Origin: Defluviitaleaceae bacterium
GTDB lineage: Bacteria; Bacillota; Clostridia; Lachnospirales; WQUN01
Reading direction: 5' to 3'
NCBI GenBank assembly: GCA_009781755.1
Contig: WQVD01000001.1
Coordinates: forward strand, 1 to 64,000
Length of the DNA: 64,000 bases
In this document: positions 18,378 through 26,516 of the stretch, in pieces
How positions within the stretch are numbered: position 1 is the stretch's first letter
Layout of the letters: each line of letters opens with the position of its first letter
The notes under the pieces: generated by a model
Database searches by the model: none
What the model saw: only the letters and a program-made list of their open reading frames with translations
What the model was told of the DNA's origin: nothing
Position numbers and translations under genes: made by a program

Positions 18378-19610
18378 ATGGAAAAAAGCAAATTGATGAA
18401 GTACGCGCAATTATTGGTAAAGTCCGGCGGCAATGTGCAGCCCGGCCAAGTTGTGGTTATTGGTTGCGGTGTGGAACACGCCGAATTTGGGCGGATGGTG
18501 CAAGATTGCGCTTACGATGCGGGCGCGTCGGAAGTTGTGATGGATTGGTCGGACGATTATTCTGCCCGGGCCAAGTATCTGCGTGCGGATAGCAAGATTT
18601 TCGATGAATTCCCGCAGTGGAAAGTGGATTGGTACAAGCATTATGATGACCGCGGTGCGGTGTACTTGCGCATCAATGGCTCTGACCCCGATTTGTTGGC
18701 GGGCGTTGACCCGGACAGATTGCGCCGCTTTGCGAAGGTGGCGGGTGTTGCTACCCGACCGCATAGTGCGATTATGATGAGCAACACTTGCCGATGGAGC
18801 GTGTTGGCGATACCCACACCCGCATGGGCGAAGAAAGTCTTCCCTGATGTAACGGAAGCAGAAGCGATTGAAAAATTGTGGGACGCAATCCTCAAAGGCG
18901 CGCGCGCCGACGGTGCCGACCCCATCGCAGATTGGGAAGCGCACAAAGGCAACTTTGCCGAACGTGTAAATTATTTGAATGGCAAAGCGTTTGACGCGCT
19001 GCGCATAACCACAGGGCTAGGAACGGACTTGACCATTGGGTTGGCCAAGAATCATGTGTGGGTAGGCGGCGGTGATATAGGTAAGGAGGATGGCGTACCA
19101 TTTTTCCCCAACCTGCCTACGGAAGAAATCTTCACCATGCCGGATCGTATGCGTGCAAACGGGCGCGTGGTGGCATCGATGCCGTTGTCGCACCAAGGCA
19201 ATCTGATTGAAGGCTTCGAGATGACCTTCAAGGATGGGCTGGTTGTGGACTATAAAGCGGACAAGAATCAAGAAACGTTGTCAAATATTCTTTCCATGGA
19301 CGAAGGTGCAAAGCGCTTGGGTGAGGTTGCACTTGTGGCCGATTCATCGCCCATCAGCCGCATGGGGATTTTGTTTTATAACACGTTATTTGACGAAAAT
19401 GCATCCAGCCACTTGGCGTTGGGCAAGGCGTATCCCAACAATATGCAAGGCGGCGACGATATGGAAACCGACGCGTTGGTAGCCGCTGGTGGCAATGATT
19501 CTCTGGTGCATGTGGACTTTATGTTTGGCACGCCAGACATGAAAGTTGTAGGCATCGCTGCCGATGGTTCGGAAACGGTATTTTTTGAAAACGGCGAATT
19601 CATAAAATAA
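18378..19610 (+). CDS. M29 family aminopeptidase
   Basis: 410 residues, typical for thermophilic-type M29 metallo-aminopeptidases (AmpS/PepS). It begins MEKSKLMKYAQLLVKSGGNVQPGQ and has the C-terminal metal-binding parts: NLPTEEIFTMPDRMRANG (first ligands), ALVADSSPIS, FDENASSHLALG with ENAxxHxAxG carrying metal ligands, and HVDFMFGT. It removes N-terminal residues from peptides in the cytoplasm. Start has GGAG nine bases upstream; overlaps the next gene by one base (TAATG). Confidence 0.9.
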   Translation: MEKSKLMKYAQLLVKSGGNVQPGQVVVIGCGVEHAEFGRMVQDCAYDAGASEVVMDWSDDYSARAKYLRADSKIFDEFPQWKVDWYKHYDDRGAVYLRINGSDPDLLAGVDPDRLRRFAKVAGVATRPHSAIMMSNTCRWSVLAIPTPAWAKKVFPDVTEAEAIEKLWDAILKGARADGADPIADWEAHKGNFAERVNYLNGKAFDALRITTGLGTDLTIGLAKNHVWVGGGDIGKEDGVPFFPNLPTEEIFTMPDRMRANGRVVASMPLSHQGNLIEGFEMTFKDGLVVDYKADKNQETLSNILSMDEGAKRLGEVALVADSSPISRMGILFYNTLFDENASSHLALGKAYPNNMQGGDDMETDALVAAGGNDSLVHVDFMFGTPDMKVVGIAADGSETVFFENGEFIK

Positions 19611-20332
19611 TGGCGGATCATATTCATACCATACCCGTACTGGACGCGCTGCGCGAAAATAAAGGCTGCGCGTTTTGTACGATGTTTGAAATGCTGGAAA
19701 AAGCCGCGATTGGCTTCATCATGTCGCCGGCATATATGGAGGATGATGTGCGCAAGGCCACCAACCGCGTGGGGTTTTGCGCACGGCATCTTTCGCAGAT
19801 GTATGACGCGCAAAACCGATTGGGCTTGGCGTTGATGTTGCATACGCATTTGCAAAAATTGAATGCGGATATGGCAAAAATAGCGAAGGCACGCGTGAGC
19901 GGGTCGTTTTTTGGCGGGGATGCAGGGCCGGTGGTGAAGCTGCACAGCTATGCAACCGAAGTGAACGGTAGCTGTTATGTATGCACCCGCGTGGATACGA
20001 CTTTTGAACGGTATGTCGATACATTTTTTCATTTGTGGGGCAGGGGAGGCGATGAGGGGGCGTTGATTAAAGCGCAACCGGGCTTTTGTATGCCGCATTT
20101 TGCCAAACTTGCAAGTGCGGCGGCGAAAATGGGGAAGGGCAAGCGCGACCGTTTCGTAGAAGAATTTGTCACCAAGCAACTGGCGCATATGCAAGCACTG
20201 GCCGACGACTTGGACTGGTTTACACAAAAATTTGACCATCGCAACGCCGATTTGCCTTGGAACAATGCAAAGGATGCATTGTTGCGTAGCGTTGCGTTGT
20301 TGGGCGGCACACACGGGGGCAAAAATGACTGA
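19610..20332 (+). CDS. DUF6062 family protein with CxxC motifs
   Basis: 240 residues. Four cysteine motifs are spaced along the protein: CAFC (about residue 20), GFCARH (about 58), CYVC (about 123) and GFCMPH (about 163), a layout like a duplicated CxxC/CxxH metal-binding unit. This matches DUF6062, whose function is unknown. No signal peptide. Coupled to the aminopeptidase (TAATG) and overlapping the next gene by eight bases, so it belongs to a four-gene unit ending in a CPBP protease. Confidence 0.7.
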   Translation: MADHIHTIPVLDALRENKGCAFCTMFEMLEKAAIGFIMSPAYMEDDVRKATNRVGFCARHLSQMYDAQNRLGLALMLHTHLQKLNADMAKIAKARVSGSFFGGDAGPVVKLHSYATEVNGSCYVCTRVDTTFERYVDTFFHLWGRGGDEGALIKAQPGFCMPHFAKLASAAAKMGKGKRDRFVEEFVTKQLAHMQALADDLDWFTQKFDHRNADLPWNNAKDALLRSVALLGGTHGGKND

Positions 20333-20948
20333 CGGTGTAGGCTTCCGCCAACATGTGCGTGATGAAATTGCCAAAATGCGCGCCATGAATTTCACGGACA
20401 GGCGGCAGTATATTTGGGAATATTACAAGATGCATATTATTGGGTTGCTCATCGGTATCTTTGCTTTGGGCGCGTTTATTAACACAATGTTTATTAACCC
20501 CGCGCCACGGGATTATTTGTATATTGCGTGGTTGGGTCCACAGCCTGAAATCGGGCAATTGGAAGCATTGGCGCAAGCGTTGCAACCGTTGGTACCCGAG
20601 GATTTGCATGAAGTGGTATCGGTGCATTCTTATGCGGCATCGTTCGACCCGATGATGAATACGGTGTTGCAACAGCGCTTTGCAACAATGGTGCAAATTG
20701 GTGGCATGGATGCAATTTTGACCACGTCGGTAGGTGTGCAGGAATTAATTGACGCATTGGATTGGCTGCGCCCGATATACGAATTGCCGGGTGCGCCCAT
20801 AGCCGTGAGCTTGTATGGCTCGCCGTTGTTATATGAAGTGGGTATCGATTCTTATGATTTGTACTTGAGCATGCTGATAAATACTGCAAACGTTGACCGT
20901 ATATTGCGTATGTTGGACATGTTGCTCGATGGGGTGCCCGCGTTATGA
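20325..20948 (+). CDS. Single-pass membrane protein, unknown
   Basis: 207 residues. A positively charged N-terminus is followed by one helix (about residues 38-60, MHIIGLLIGIFALGAFINTMFI) and a roughly 140-residue soluble part, presumably outside the cell, with a fold resembling small substrate-binding-like domains but no motif I recognise. Start at 20325 overlaps the DUF6062 gene by eight bases; its end overlaps the CPBP gene by four. The tight coupling suggests a joint role with both neighbours. Confidence 0.6.
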   Translation: MTDGVGFRQHVRDEIAKMRAMNFTDRRQYIWEYYKMHIIGLLIGIFALGAFINTMFINPAPRDYLYIAWLGPQPEIGQLEALAQALQPLVPEDLHEVVSVHSYAASFDPMMNTVLQQRFATMVQIGGMDAILTTSVGVQELIDALDWLRPIYELPGAPIAVSLYGSPLLYEVGIDSYDLYLSMLINTANVDRILRMLDMLLDGVPAL

Positions 20949-21772
20949 TAAAGTCTAACGGTACGTTATTTTTTTTATTTTTGGTCGTATTTCAATTTTT
21001 GATGACCGGGTTGTTTTTGTCGGTTCGGCATCTTTTGCCGGAGGCAATATTATTGTCGCCGGTTTTTTTGATGGTTTGGATGGTGGTGATGTTCCTGTTG
21101 CCGTTGGCCATATGGCTCGGCATAAAAAAAGAACGTTTATCGCTGCATATGCCCAATGCGCATTTGGGTGCAGTTAACACCCTTTTGGTGCTGGGCATAT
21201 CTTTTTTCCTGATCCCGTTTATGGCGTTGATTGCGTCGGTGACGACATTGTTTACGCCCAATGTGGCGGCAGATTTTATGGAACAAACGCAAGCGCATTC
21301 GCTTTGGCTGATGCTGCTGGCGGTGGCGGTGGCGCCCGCCGTTGTGGAGGAAGTCGTGTTCCGCGGTTACATACAATCGCAATACCTGAACTGGCCGTTC
21401 TGGTGTGTGGCGGTCATGAATGGGTTCTTGTTCGGGTTGATACACATGAATTTTTCGCAGTTTTTCTACGCGTTTTTTATGGGTGTGATATTTGCGTATA
21501 TGGTGCATCTAACGCGCTCGATATGGGCAGGGATTTTGTCGCACTTTTTTTTAAATGCGGTAAATGTCGTGATGTTTCGTGTGTTGTCGTGGGCGGCTGA
21601 CCAACGAGCCGAAGCCGATGTTTTATATGAATCGGTAGAAATTACTCCCGTTGATACGGTTATATCCGTAGGGATTATTGCGCTGATATTTGCGCCGTTT
21701 TTGGTGTTGCTTTGGTATCGTTTTGTTGCATATAACCGACGGCGGTTTGGTGGCGCTGGCGATTGCAGCTAA
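20945..21772 (+). CDS. CPBP family intramembrane metalloprotease (Abi/CAAX)
   Basis: 275 residues, about seven helices. The family motifs are intact: EEVVFRG (EExxxR), FGLIHMN (FxxxH) and SHFFLNAVN (HxxxN). Such proteins cleave prenylated or membrane peptides, or serve in bacteriocin self-protection. Start ATG overlaps the upstream stop (ATGA). Last gene of the unit; composite repeats follow at once. Confidence 0.88.
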   Translation: MIKSNGTLFFLFLVVFQFLMTGLFLSVRHLLPEAILLSPVFLMVWMVVMFLLPLAIWLGIKKERLSLHMPNAHLGAVNTLLVLGISFFLIPFMALIASVTTLFTPNVAADFMEQTQAHSLWLMLLAVAVAPAVVEEVVFRGYIQSQYLNWPFWCVAVMNGFLFGLIHMNFSQFFYAFFMGVIFAYMVHLTRSIWAGILSHFFLNAVNVVMFRVLSWAADQRAEADVLYESVEITPVDTVISVGIIALIFAPFLVLLWYRFVAYNRRRFGGAGDCS

Positions 21773-21773
21773 A

Positions 21774-21914
21774 GTCAAAAGACAAGACCCTGGGGACGCT
21801 GTCCCAGACCCCGCGAGGGTGCCGGCTAAAGCCTTATTTGGCGCACAGCCCCCTCGACCCCAGTTTCTGGGCGTCGCCAAATAAGGCTTTAGCCGGTACC
21901 CCCTCTCAATCATG
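21774..21914 (-). repeat. Composite element: inverted family 1 repeat enclosing family 2 repeats
   Basis: 21774-21819 is the reverse of the family 1 tail (GTCAAAAGAC...GACCCTGGGG...CCCGCGAGGG), and 21850-21861 is the reverse of its head (CCCCTCGACCCC). Between them lies GTGCCGGCTAAAGCCTTATTTGGC (21818-21841), and the reverse of that sequence follows at 21875-21898. The two family 2 units make a large hairpin. The non-coding stretch 21773-22103 contains this element, a terminator and repeat copy B, and no convincing gene. Confidence 0.8.
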
Positions 21915-21936
21915 GCAAGTGCATAATTTCAAGTAC

Positions 21937-21965
21937 AAAAAATCCGCGCGCGGCGCGGATTTTTT
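21937..21965. terminator. Bidirectional terminator between CPBP protease and isomerase genes
   Basis: AAAAAATCCGCGC and GCGCGGATTTTTT form a 13-bp stem around GCG. A and T runs on both sides allow termination on either strand; it separates two convergent genes. Confidence 0.85.
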
Positions 21966-22013
21966 AATAGTTTTATTTTTGCACTTAACAATAATTGCGT
22001 TGCGGTAGCATGC

Positions 22014-22082
22014 AGGGGGTCAAGGGGGCGAGTCGCACCCTTGCGGGTCTGGGCAGCAGCCCAGGGTCTTAATCTTTTGACT
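22014..22082 (+). repeat. Intergenic repeat family 1, copy B
   Basis: AGGGGGTCAAGGGGG, CCCTTGCGGGTCTGGGCAGC and CAGGGTCTTAATCTTTTGA blocks, nearly identical to copy A and with a different short variable middle. Confidence 0.8.
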
Positions 22083-22103
22083 TTGATGTTTACTTTCGGC
22101 TGT

Positions 22104-22859
22104 TTAGATGCCCTGCTTTCGGAAATTCTCTAAACATAAGCGGATGCCTTCGAGTTGTTCGTATTTTGCGTCTTCGTACTCTATGATGTGCCATGCAATG
22201 TCTTGGTGTGCGTCGCATAAGGCGAAGGTGCGTTGCCAATCTATGTCATCTTGGCCTACCATTGTGGCGTGGCCGTTTTTGAACGAGTAGGGTTTTTGGT
22301 GCGTGGTGCGGATGCGGCCGGGGTATTTGCTGAGCAGTGTGTACACATCGGTGTCGTTGCCTGCGCCCATGGCGTTGCCATTGTCGAATTGGAGGCCGAT
22401 GTCGGGGGTAGTATTGTCTAGGAAATAATGGATGGGTAAGTCGCCCTCCATGGGTTTGAATTCTTCGGCATGGTTGTGGTAGGAGAGTTTCATGCCGTAG
22501 GGTGCAAGCTTGGCGGCGACTTCGTTAAACTGCCGTGCGGTTTCCAACCATGCGGCTTTGGAGTTTGTCATTTCGTGGGGCAGGCCGGGGATGGTGAGCT
22601 CTGTATTGCCGATGATCTTGTTGTAAGTAATGGTGCTCATCAGGTTGCCGGGGCTCACATAATGCCAAGGTGTATGCCATCCGCAACACACCAACCCGGT
22701 ATCGCCCAGCGCGGCCTTCACTTCCTGCGCAGTGCAGGGGAATTCCCAAAAAAATTCCACCGCGTCGTACCCCATCGTTTTCACCTTGCGGAGCGTACCC
22801 CACATGTCCTTGGCAAACTCATCCCGTACTGAATACAACTGTACACCAAATTTACGCAT
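22104..22859 (-). CDS. Sugar phosphate isomerase/epimerase (TIM barrel, AP-endonuclease-2 family)
   Basis: 251 residues. Begins FGVQLYSVRDEFAKD and contains LSYHNHAEEF, QFDNGNAM and a closing HIIEYED, the metal-ligand strands of the xylose-isomerase-like barrel. Start at 22859 has AAAGGGG eight bases upstream, removing 17 upstream residues of open frame. Closely parallels the gene at 63064-63885, which has the same QLYSVRDEFA start. Probably interconverts a keto-sugar or inositol derivative; substrate unknown. Confidence 0.85.
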   Translation of the reverse strand: MRKFGVQLYSVRDEFAKDMWGTLRKVKTMGYDAVEFFWEFPCTAQEVKAALGDTGLVCCGWHTPWHYVSPGNLMSTITYNKIIGNTELTIPGLPHEMTNSKAAWLETARQFNEVAAKLAPYGMKLSYHNHAEEFKPMEGDLPIHYFLDNTTPDIGLQFDNGNAMGAGNDTDVYTLLSKYPGRIRTTHQKPYSFKNGHATMVGQDDIDWQRTFALCDAHQDIAWHIIEYEDAKYEQLEGIRLCLENFRKQGI

Positions 22860-22898
22860 TGTATTAACCCCTTTCAAATTATGTTGCCAGATATCGCA

Positions 22899-22928
22899 AG
22901 TATACATCACAGCAGGATGTAATCACAA
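22899..22928 (-). promoter_or_regulatory. Promoter of the sugar isomerase
   Basis: Minus strand TTGTGA, 18-base spacer, TATACT, ending about 40 bases before the start codon. Confidence 0.55.
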
Positions 22929-22980
22929 GAAATCCGCAATAAATCGCATTAGCCAATATTGAATTAGGCGGAAGCCAAAG

Positions 22981-23045
22981 CGCAGGGTCGAGGGGGAACG
23001 CTTCCCCCTCGCGGGTCTGGGCAGCGCACAGGGTCTTAATCTTTT
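22981..23045 (+). repeat. Intergenic repeat family 1, copy C
   Basis: CAGGGTCGAGGGGG, CCCCTCGCGGGTCTGGGCAGCGC and CAGGGTCTTAATCTTTT blocks. The stretch 22860-23176 contains only the isomerase promoter, this repeat and the following terminator. Confidence 0.8.
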
Positions 23046-23068
23046 AATTATAATCCGTCACAAAAGAC

Positions 23069-23103
23069 AAAACCCGACCACAGGGGGGGTGGGGTCGGGT
23101 TTT
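23069..23103 (-). terminator. Terminator downstream of topB
   Basis: AAAACCCGACC pairs with GGTCGGGTTTT over 11 bp around a G-rich loop. On the minus strand it is followed by a T-rich GTCTTTTG tail. Confidence 0.7.
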
Positions 23104-23176
23104 TGAGGGGGGATATTTAGTTGCCCTAAACGGATGTTTAAGGTCATGGGTGAATCGTTGCCAAGTATTTCGTAGA

Positions 23177-25063
23177 TTATACCTTTTTGGCCGCGTCAAC
23201 GAGATAACAAATATAACGCTTGATGCTGGCCATGAATTTTTCGGGCTCTAGTTCGCCAGCGGCTATGCGTGACAAGCCGCGTTCCCATTTGCCGGTGGTT
23301 TCGGGTGATCGTAGCTCGGGCGGTACGATGGCGATGAGTCGCATGCCTTTTTCGGTAGGGATGAGGTTCTTTTTTTTGCGCTCGACGTATTTTGAGGCGA
23401 TGAGCTTTTCAATTATGGCGGCGCGGGTGGCGGGGGTGCCTAGGCCAGAGGCTTTGAGGGCTTCTTTGAGTGCTTCATCGTCTACGAAGCGGCCTGCATG
23501 TTCCATGGCGGACAGGAGGGTGGCTTCGGTGTAGGGCTTGGGCGGGGAGGTCTTTTTGGCGAGGACTTCGGCGGATTGGAGGGTTACGGTGTCACCCTTG
23601 GATAACAAGGGAAGGAGGGTATCGACTTCTTCGGTGGATTTATCGCTTGATTTTGCCTTTTTGCCGGATTTTTTTGCGGTATTTTCATCGGCGTTTGCAT
23701 TCGATTTATCGGTGCTTTTTTCATGCGCATACAATGCCGTCCATCCGGCGGATTTTTCCATCCGTCCTTTTGATTCGAAAAGATGCGCCACTTCTGCTTG
23801 GCACTTGGTTACCATGACGGTCACATCATAAACATGGGGTGGGTAAAATGCGGCAATGAAATTACGCAGGATACGATCATATACGGCGCGTTCGTCGGGC
23901 GTGAGCGCGGAAAGGGGTTTCTTGGAGCCGGTCGGGATGATGGCGTGATGGTCGGTGACTTTGGCATCGTTGACGATGCGGTTGGTGATGGGCAGCTTCT
24001 CCATCGCCAGCAAAGGCGCGGCAAATTCTTTGTACGGCTCGGTTTGCAAATTTTGCAACACGGCGGGCAGCTTGGGCGCCATGTCGGCACTTAAATAGCG
24101 GCTGTCGGTACGGGGGTAAGTGATCATCTTGTGCTTTTCATACAGGGATTGCGCCAGCGCCAAGGTCGTCTGCGCAGAGAAACCCAACTTGCGGTTGCAT
24201 TCGCGTTGTAATTCGGTCAGGTCGAAGAGTTGGGGTGCGGGAACGCGCTTTTCAGTGGTTTCGATGGATTCGATGGTGCAGGGGCGGCCGGATGTGGCGG
24301 CTACGATGGCTTCTGCTTTATCGCAATCGGGTAAGCGGTGCTTGTTTTCCTCGGCGACGGGGTTAAACCATGTGCCGCTATAGCATTCGCCGTTAAGCGT
24401 TTTGAATTGCGCTTCCACTTCAAAATATTCCTTCGCGTCGAAGGCTTCAATTTCCTTTTGACGCGTGGCAAGGATGCCCAGTGTAGGTGTTTGCACACGC
24501 CCCATCGGTAGCAAGTCATCGTGTCGCAGTGTAAAGGCGCGGGTGGCGTTCATGCCCACGAGCCAATCCGCCTCCGCCCTGCATCGCGCCGACGCAAATA
24601 AATTGTCATATGCCGTACTTGACTTCATGCCGGCCAAGCCTTTTTTTATCGCCGCGTCTGTTAGGCTGGATATCCACAACCGCTCGACGGGTTTTTTGCA
24701 TCGCGCCCATAAATATATGTATCGGAAAATCAGTTCCCCTTCGCGTCCGCTATCAGTGGCGCAAATAATGCGTTCGGTTTTGGGGTCGTTCATGATGTCC
24801 TTCAGCAATTTCAATTGCTTGATGGTTTTGGGGATGGGCTTCAAGTCCATTTTGTACGGCAAGATTGGCAAATCTGTCATGCGCCACTTCTTCAATGTGG
24901 GGTCATAATCCTCCGGCTCGGCCAATGTAGCCAAATGCCCAATGGCCCAAGAAATAACATACCCCTCGCCATGGATATATCCGTCGCCCTTGCCCGTGCA
25001 ATTTAACACCCGCGCAATATCGCGCCCAACGGATGGTTTTTCTGCAATAATTACCGTGCGCAC
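23177..25063 (-). CDS. topB: DNA topoisomerase III (type IA)
   Basis: 628 residues. The TOPRIM domain starts VIIAEKPSVGRDIARVL and includes the acidic ATDSGREGELIFRY motif; the active-site Tyr is in KMITYPRTDSRYL. Further blocks are MGRVQTPTLGIL and ATLLSAMEHAGRFV. A Lys/Ala/Ser-rich insert of about 45 residues (around 450-495) precedes the last domain and looks like a flexible linker. A GTG at 25063 with GGGGG five bases upstream gives the usual N-terminus; an upstream ATG adds 13 residues without a binding site. Relaxes negative supercoils and resolves replication or recombination intermediates. Confidence 0.93.
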   Translation of the reverse strand: MRTVIIAEKPSVGRDIARVLNCTGKGDGYIHGEGYVISWAIGHLATLAEPEDYDPTLKKWRMTDLPILPYKMDLKPIPKTIKQLKLLKDIMNDPKTERIICATDSGREGELIFRYIYLWARCKKPVERLWISSLTDAAIKKGLAGMKSSTAYDNLFASARCRAEADWLVGMNATRAFTLRHDDLLPMGRVQTPTLGILATRQKEIEAFDAKEYFEVEAQFKTLNGECYSGTWFNPVAEENKHRLPDCDKAEAIVAATSGRPCTIESIETTEKRVPAPQLFDLTELQRECNRKLGFSAQTTLALAQSLYEKHKMITYPRTDSRYLSADMAPKLPAVLQNLQTEPYKEFAAPLLAMEKLPITNRIVNDAKVTDHHAIIPTGSKKPLSALTPDERAVYDRILRNFIAAFYPPHVYDVTVMVTKCQAEVAHLFESKGRMEKSAGWTALYAHEKSTDKSNANADENTAKKSGKKAKSSDKSTEEVDTLLPLLSKGDTVTLQSAEVLAKKTSPPKPYTEATLLSAMEHAGRFVDDEALKEALKASGLGTPATRAAIIEKLIASKYVERKKKNLIPTEKGMRLIAIVPPELRSPETTGKWERGLSRIAAGELEPEKFMASIKRYICYLVDAAKKV

Positions 25064-25149
25064 ATTAACCCCCAATAAATTAAATAACGCGGCATTATAC
25101 ATGATTTATTGAAAGGATGATACGCATGCATAAAAGTAACGACATGTCA

Positions 25150-25378
25150 AGATGATGGCGATTGTAAATGCCGATTATACTTGCACCCGACTCAACAAGC
25201 CGCTGGCCAGCGCAGAGTCAACCATAGGTTTGTACTTTTATAGGGCCCTCCCTAGCAAGCGATAAACATACAAAAAAATAAAACCGGAAACAGCTAGCCA
25301 ACGATTCGTTATACGTGCACCGAATTATATGGCGGCTTCCCTTCTATCCTACACGATTTATTTGTGTAGGATTTTTTT
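25150..25378 (+). ncRNA. Candidate free-standing structured RNA
   Basis: The 460-base gap between topB and the nucleoid-protein gene has no convincing frame but many local pairings in one direction: GACTC...GAGTC enclosing CGCTGG/CCAGCG (25190-25223), TTTGTA...TACAAA enclosing TTTAT...ATAAA and AGGG/CCCT (25230-25282), GGCGATT...AATGCC, and a strong terminator at the end. Size near 200 nt and a terminator point to an independent small RNA. It does not resemble tmRNA, RNase P RNA or SRP RNA as I know them. A raiA-type RNA is a possibility because of size, taxon and conserved-looking unpaired tracts, but I cannot confirm it. Confidence 0.5.
25346..25378 (+). terminator. Terminator of the candidate structured RNA
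   Basis: ATCCTACAC and GTGTAGGAT form a nine-bp stem with a nine-base loop followed by seven Ts on the plus strand. No plus-strand protein gene ends upstream, so it most likely ends a non-coding transcript. Confidence 0.85.
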
Positions 25379-25458
25379 GAAAATTTGCAAAATTCACAAC
25401 AAGCCGGACAATCCTTCACCATGGCGCATTACGAACAACACCGCGCTCAATTTGCGCC

Positions 25459-25486
25459 TTGATAACGTTAAAAAACCCGTTATAAT
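25459..25486 (+). promoter_or_regulatory. Promoter of the nucleoid-associated protein gene
   Basis: TTGATA, 16-base spacer, TATAAT. The predicted start near 25493 leaves a short leader of about 30 bases. Confidence 0.75.
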
Positions 25487-25523
25487 ATCATCATGCAGTA
25501 AATAATCCTTGGGAGTGGTTTGA

Positions 25524-26513
25524 ATGGCATTGAATATAAAAAAGGCGATCTTGCATATTTTGCGCAGTGACGGTGCGCCGTCGGTTTTGTCACAGGTGGA
25601 GTTGGACATTGACAGTGAAGTTTGTGAAACTTTTATTTTAAAGCACGTGAAGAAATTGATTAACAACCCCGCCACGCGATCGGCTGTGTTTAAGCCGGAG
25701 TCGGCGGTTTTTTCCGTTTTGGGAGAATATCAAAGCGGTGCGGTGTATTTTAAAGAAACGAGTGTTGCGTTGGCTGAGCGGATGCTGTCGTTGATGGAGC
25801 GGTTCAAGAAGCTGCCGCCGTGCGATTTGCTGGTGGTACATATCGCCAACAAGGGTGCGGAGTCGTTGGCGATTGTAAAATTGGGTTATCAAGAAGTGTA
25901 CAACCACCAATCCAAGGATGCGGACAACCAATTGACCAAGTCTACGGCGTTGCCGTTTGCTACGGGCAAGGTGGAATATGCTTGTTTGATTGACCTAAGC
26001 GGTGCCGCCATGCCCATCCACTTGATTGAAAAAGCAGAGGTGTTGGAAGGCAACGCCGTGCCGTACTTCTCCGAGTTGTTCTTGGAGTGCGACGCGTCGC
26101 CATCCAAAAAAGAGCAGGCCAAGCATATCGATGAATTGAACAACGAATTTGTGCAAGAATTTTTTAATAACGACCCCAAAATGACCGCCAAGATTAAATC
26201 TGCGTTGGTGGAAGAAGCCGAAAATGAAGAAGGTTTTGTGTCCATTGACAATGTGGCGGCGCAGGTTTTTGCCGAGGACGAGGCGCAGAAGGCGCAATAT
26301 GTATCCACGCTGCGCGAGGCGGGCGTGGTTGCCGATGTACCCTTGGGCGAGCGTGTGGCGCGGTCGCAATTTGCCACGGCGCGCATCAAGGGTGACAATG
26401 GTGTGGAAATAAAATTCCCGGCGCATATGGCGGTGGACGAAGATGAAATTGAAATTACGACCCATGCGGACGGTACGGTGACGGTATTAATCAAGCGCTT
26501 GCGGTTGATGTAA
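25524..26513 (+). CDS. Nucleoid-associated protein, NdpA/YejK family
   Basis: 329 residues, the family's usual length. Begins IKKAILHILRSDGAP, followed by the SQVELDI and FILKHVKKL segments that mark this family. The C-terminal half holds an acidic helical region (EEAENEEGF) and a final beta strand-rich part. Family members bind the nucleoid, but the molecular role in Firmicutes is poorly defined. GGGAG site and own promoter. The kinase gene starts three bases after its stop. Confidence 0.8.
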   Translation: MALNIKKAILHILRSDGAPSVLSQVELDIDSEVCETFILKHVKKLINNPATRSAVFKPESAVFSVLGEYQSGAVYFKETSVALAERMLSLMERFKKLPPCDLLVVHIANKGAESLAIVKLGYQEVYNHQSKDADNQLTKSTALPFATGKVEYACLIDLSGAAMPIHLIEKAEVLEGNAVPYFSELFLECDASPSKKEQAKHIDELNNEFVQEFFNNDPKMTAKIKSALVEEAENEEGFVSIDNVAAQVFAEDEAQKAQYVSTLREAGVVADVPLGERVARSQFATARIKGDNGVEIKFPAHMAVDEDEIEITTHADGTVTVLIKRLRLM

Positions 26514-26516
26514 CCC

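Noticed and set aside
19376-20395. 339-codon minus-strand frame
   Set aside because: Spans the antisense of the M29 end, the DUF6062 gene and the start of the next gene; all three have better support.
25150-25378. tmRNA, RNase P RNA or SRP RNA
   Set aside because: No tRNA-like ends or tag frame, no RNase P conserved cores, and no GGAA-loop SRP hairpin were seen.
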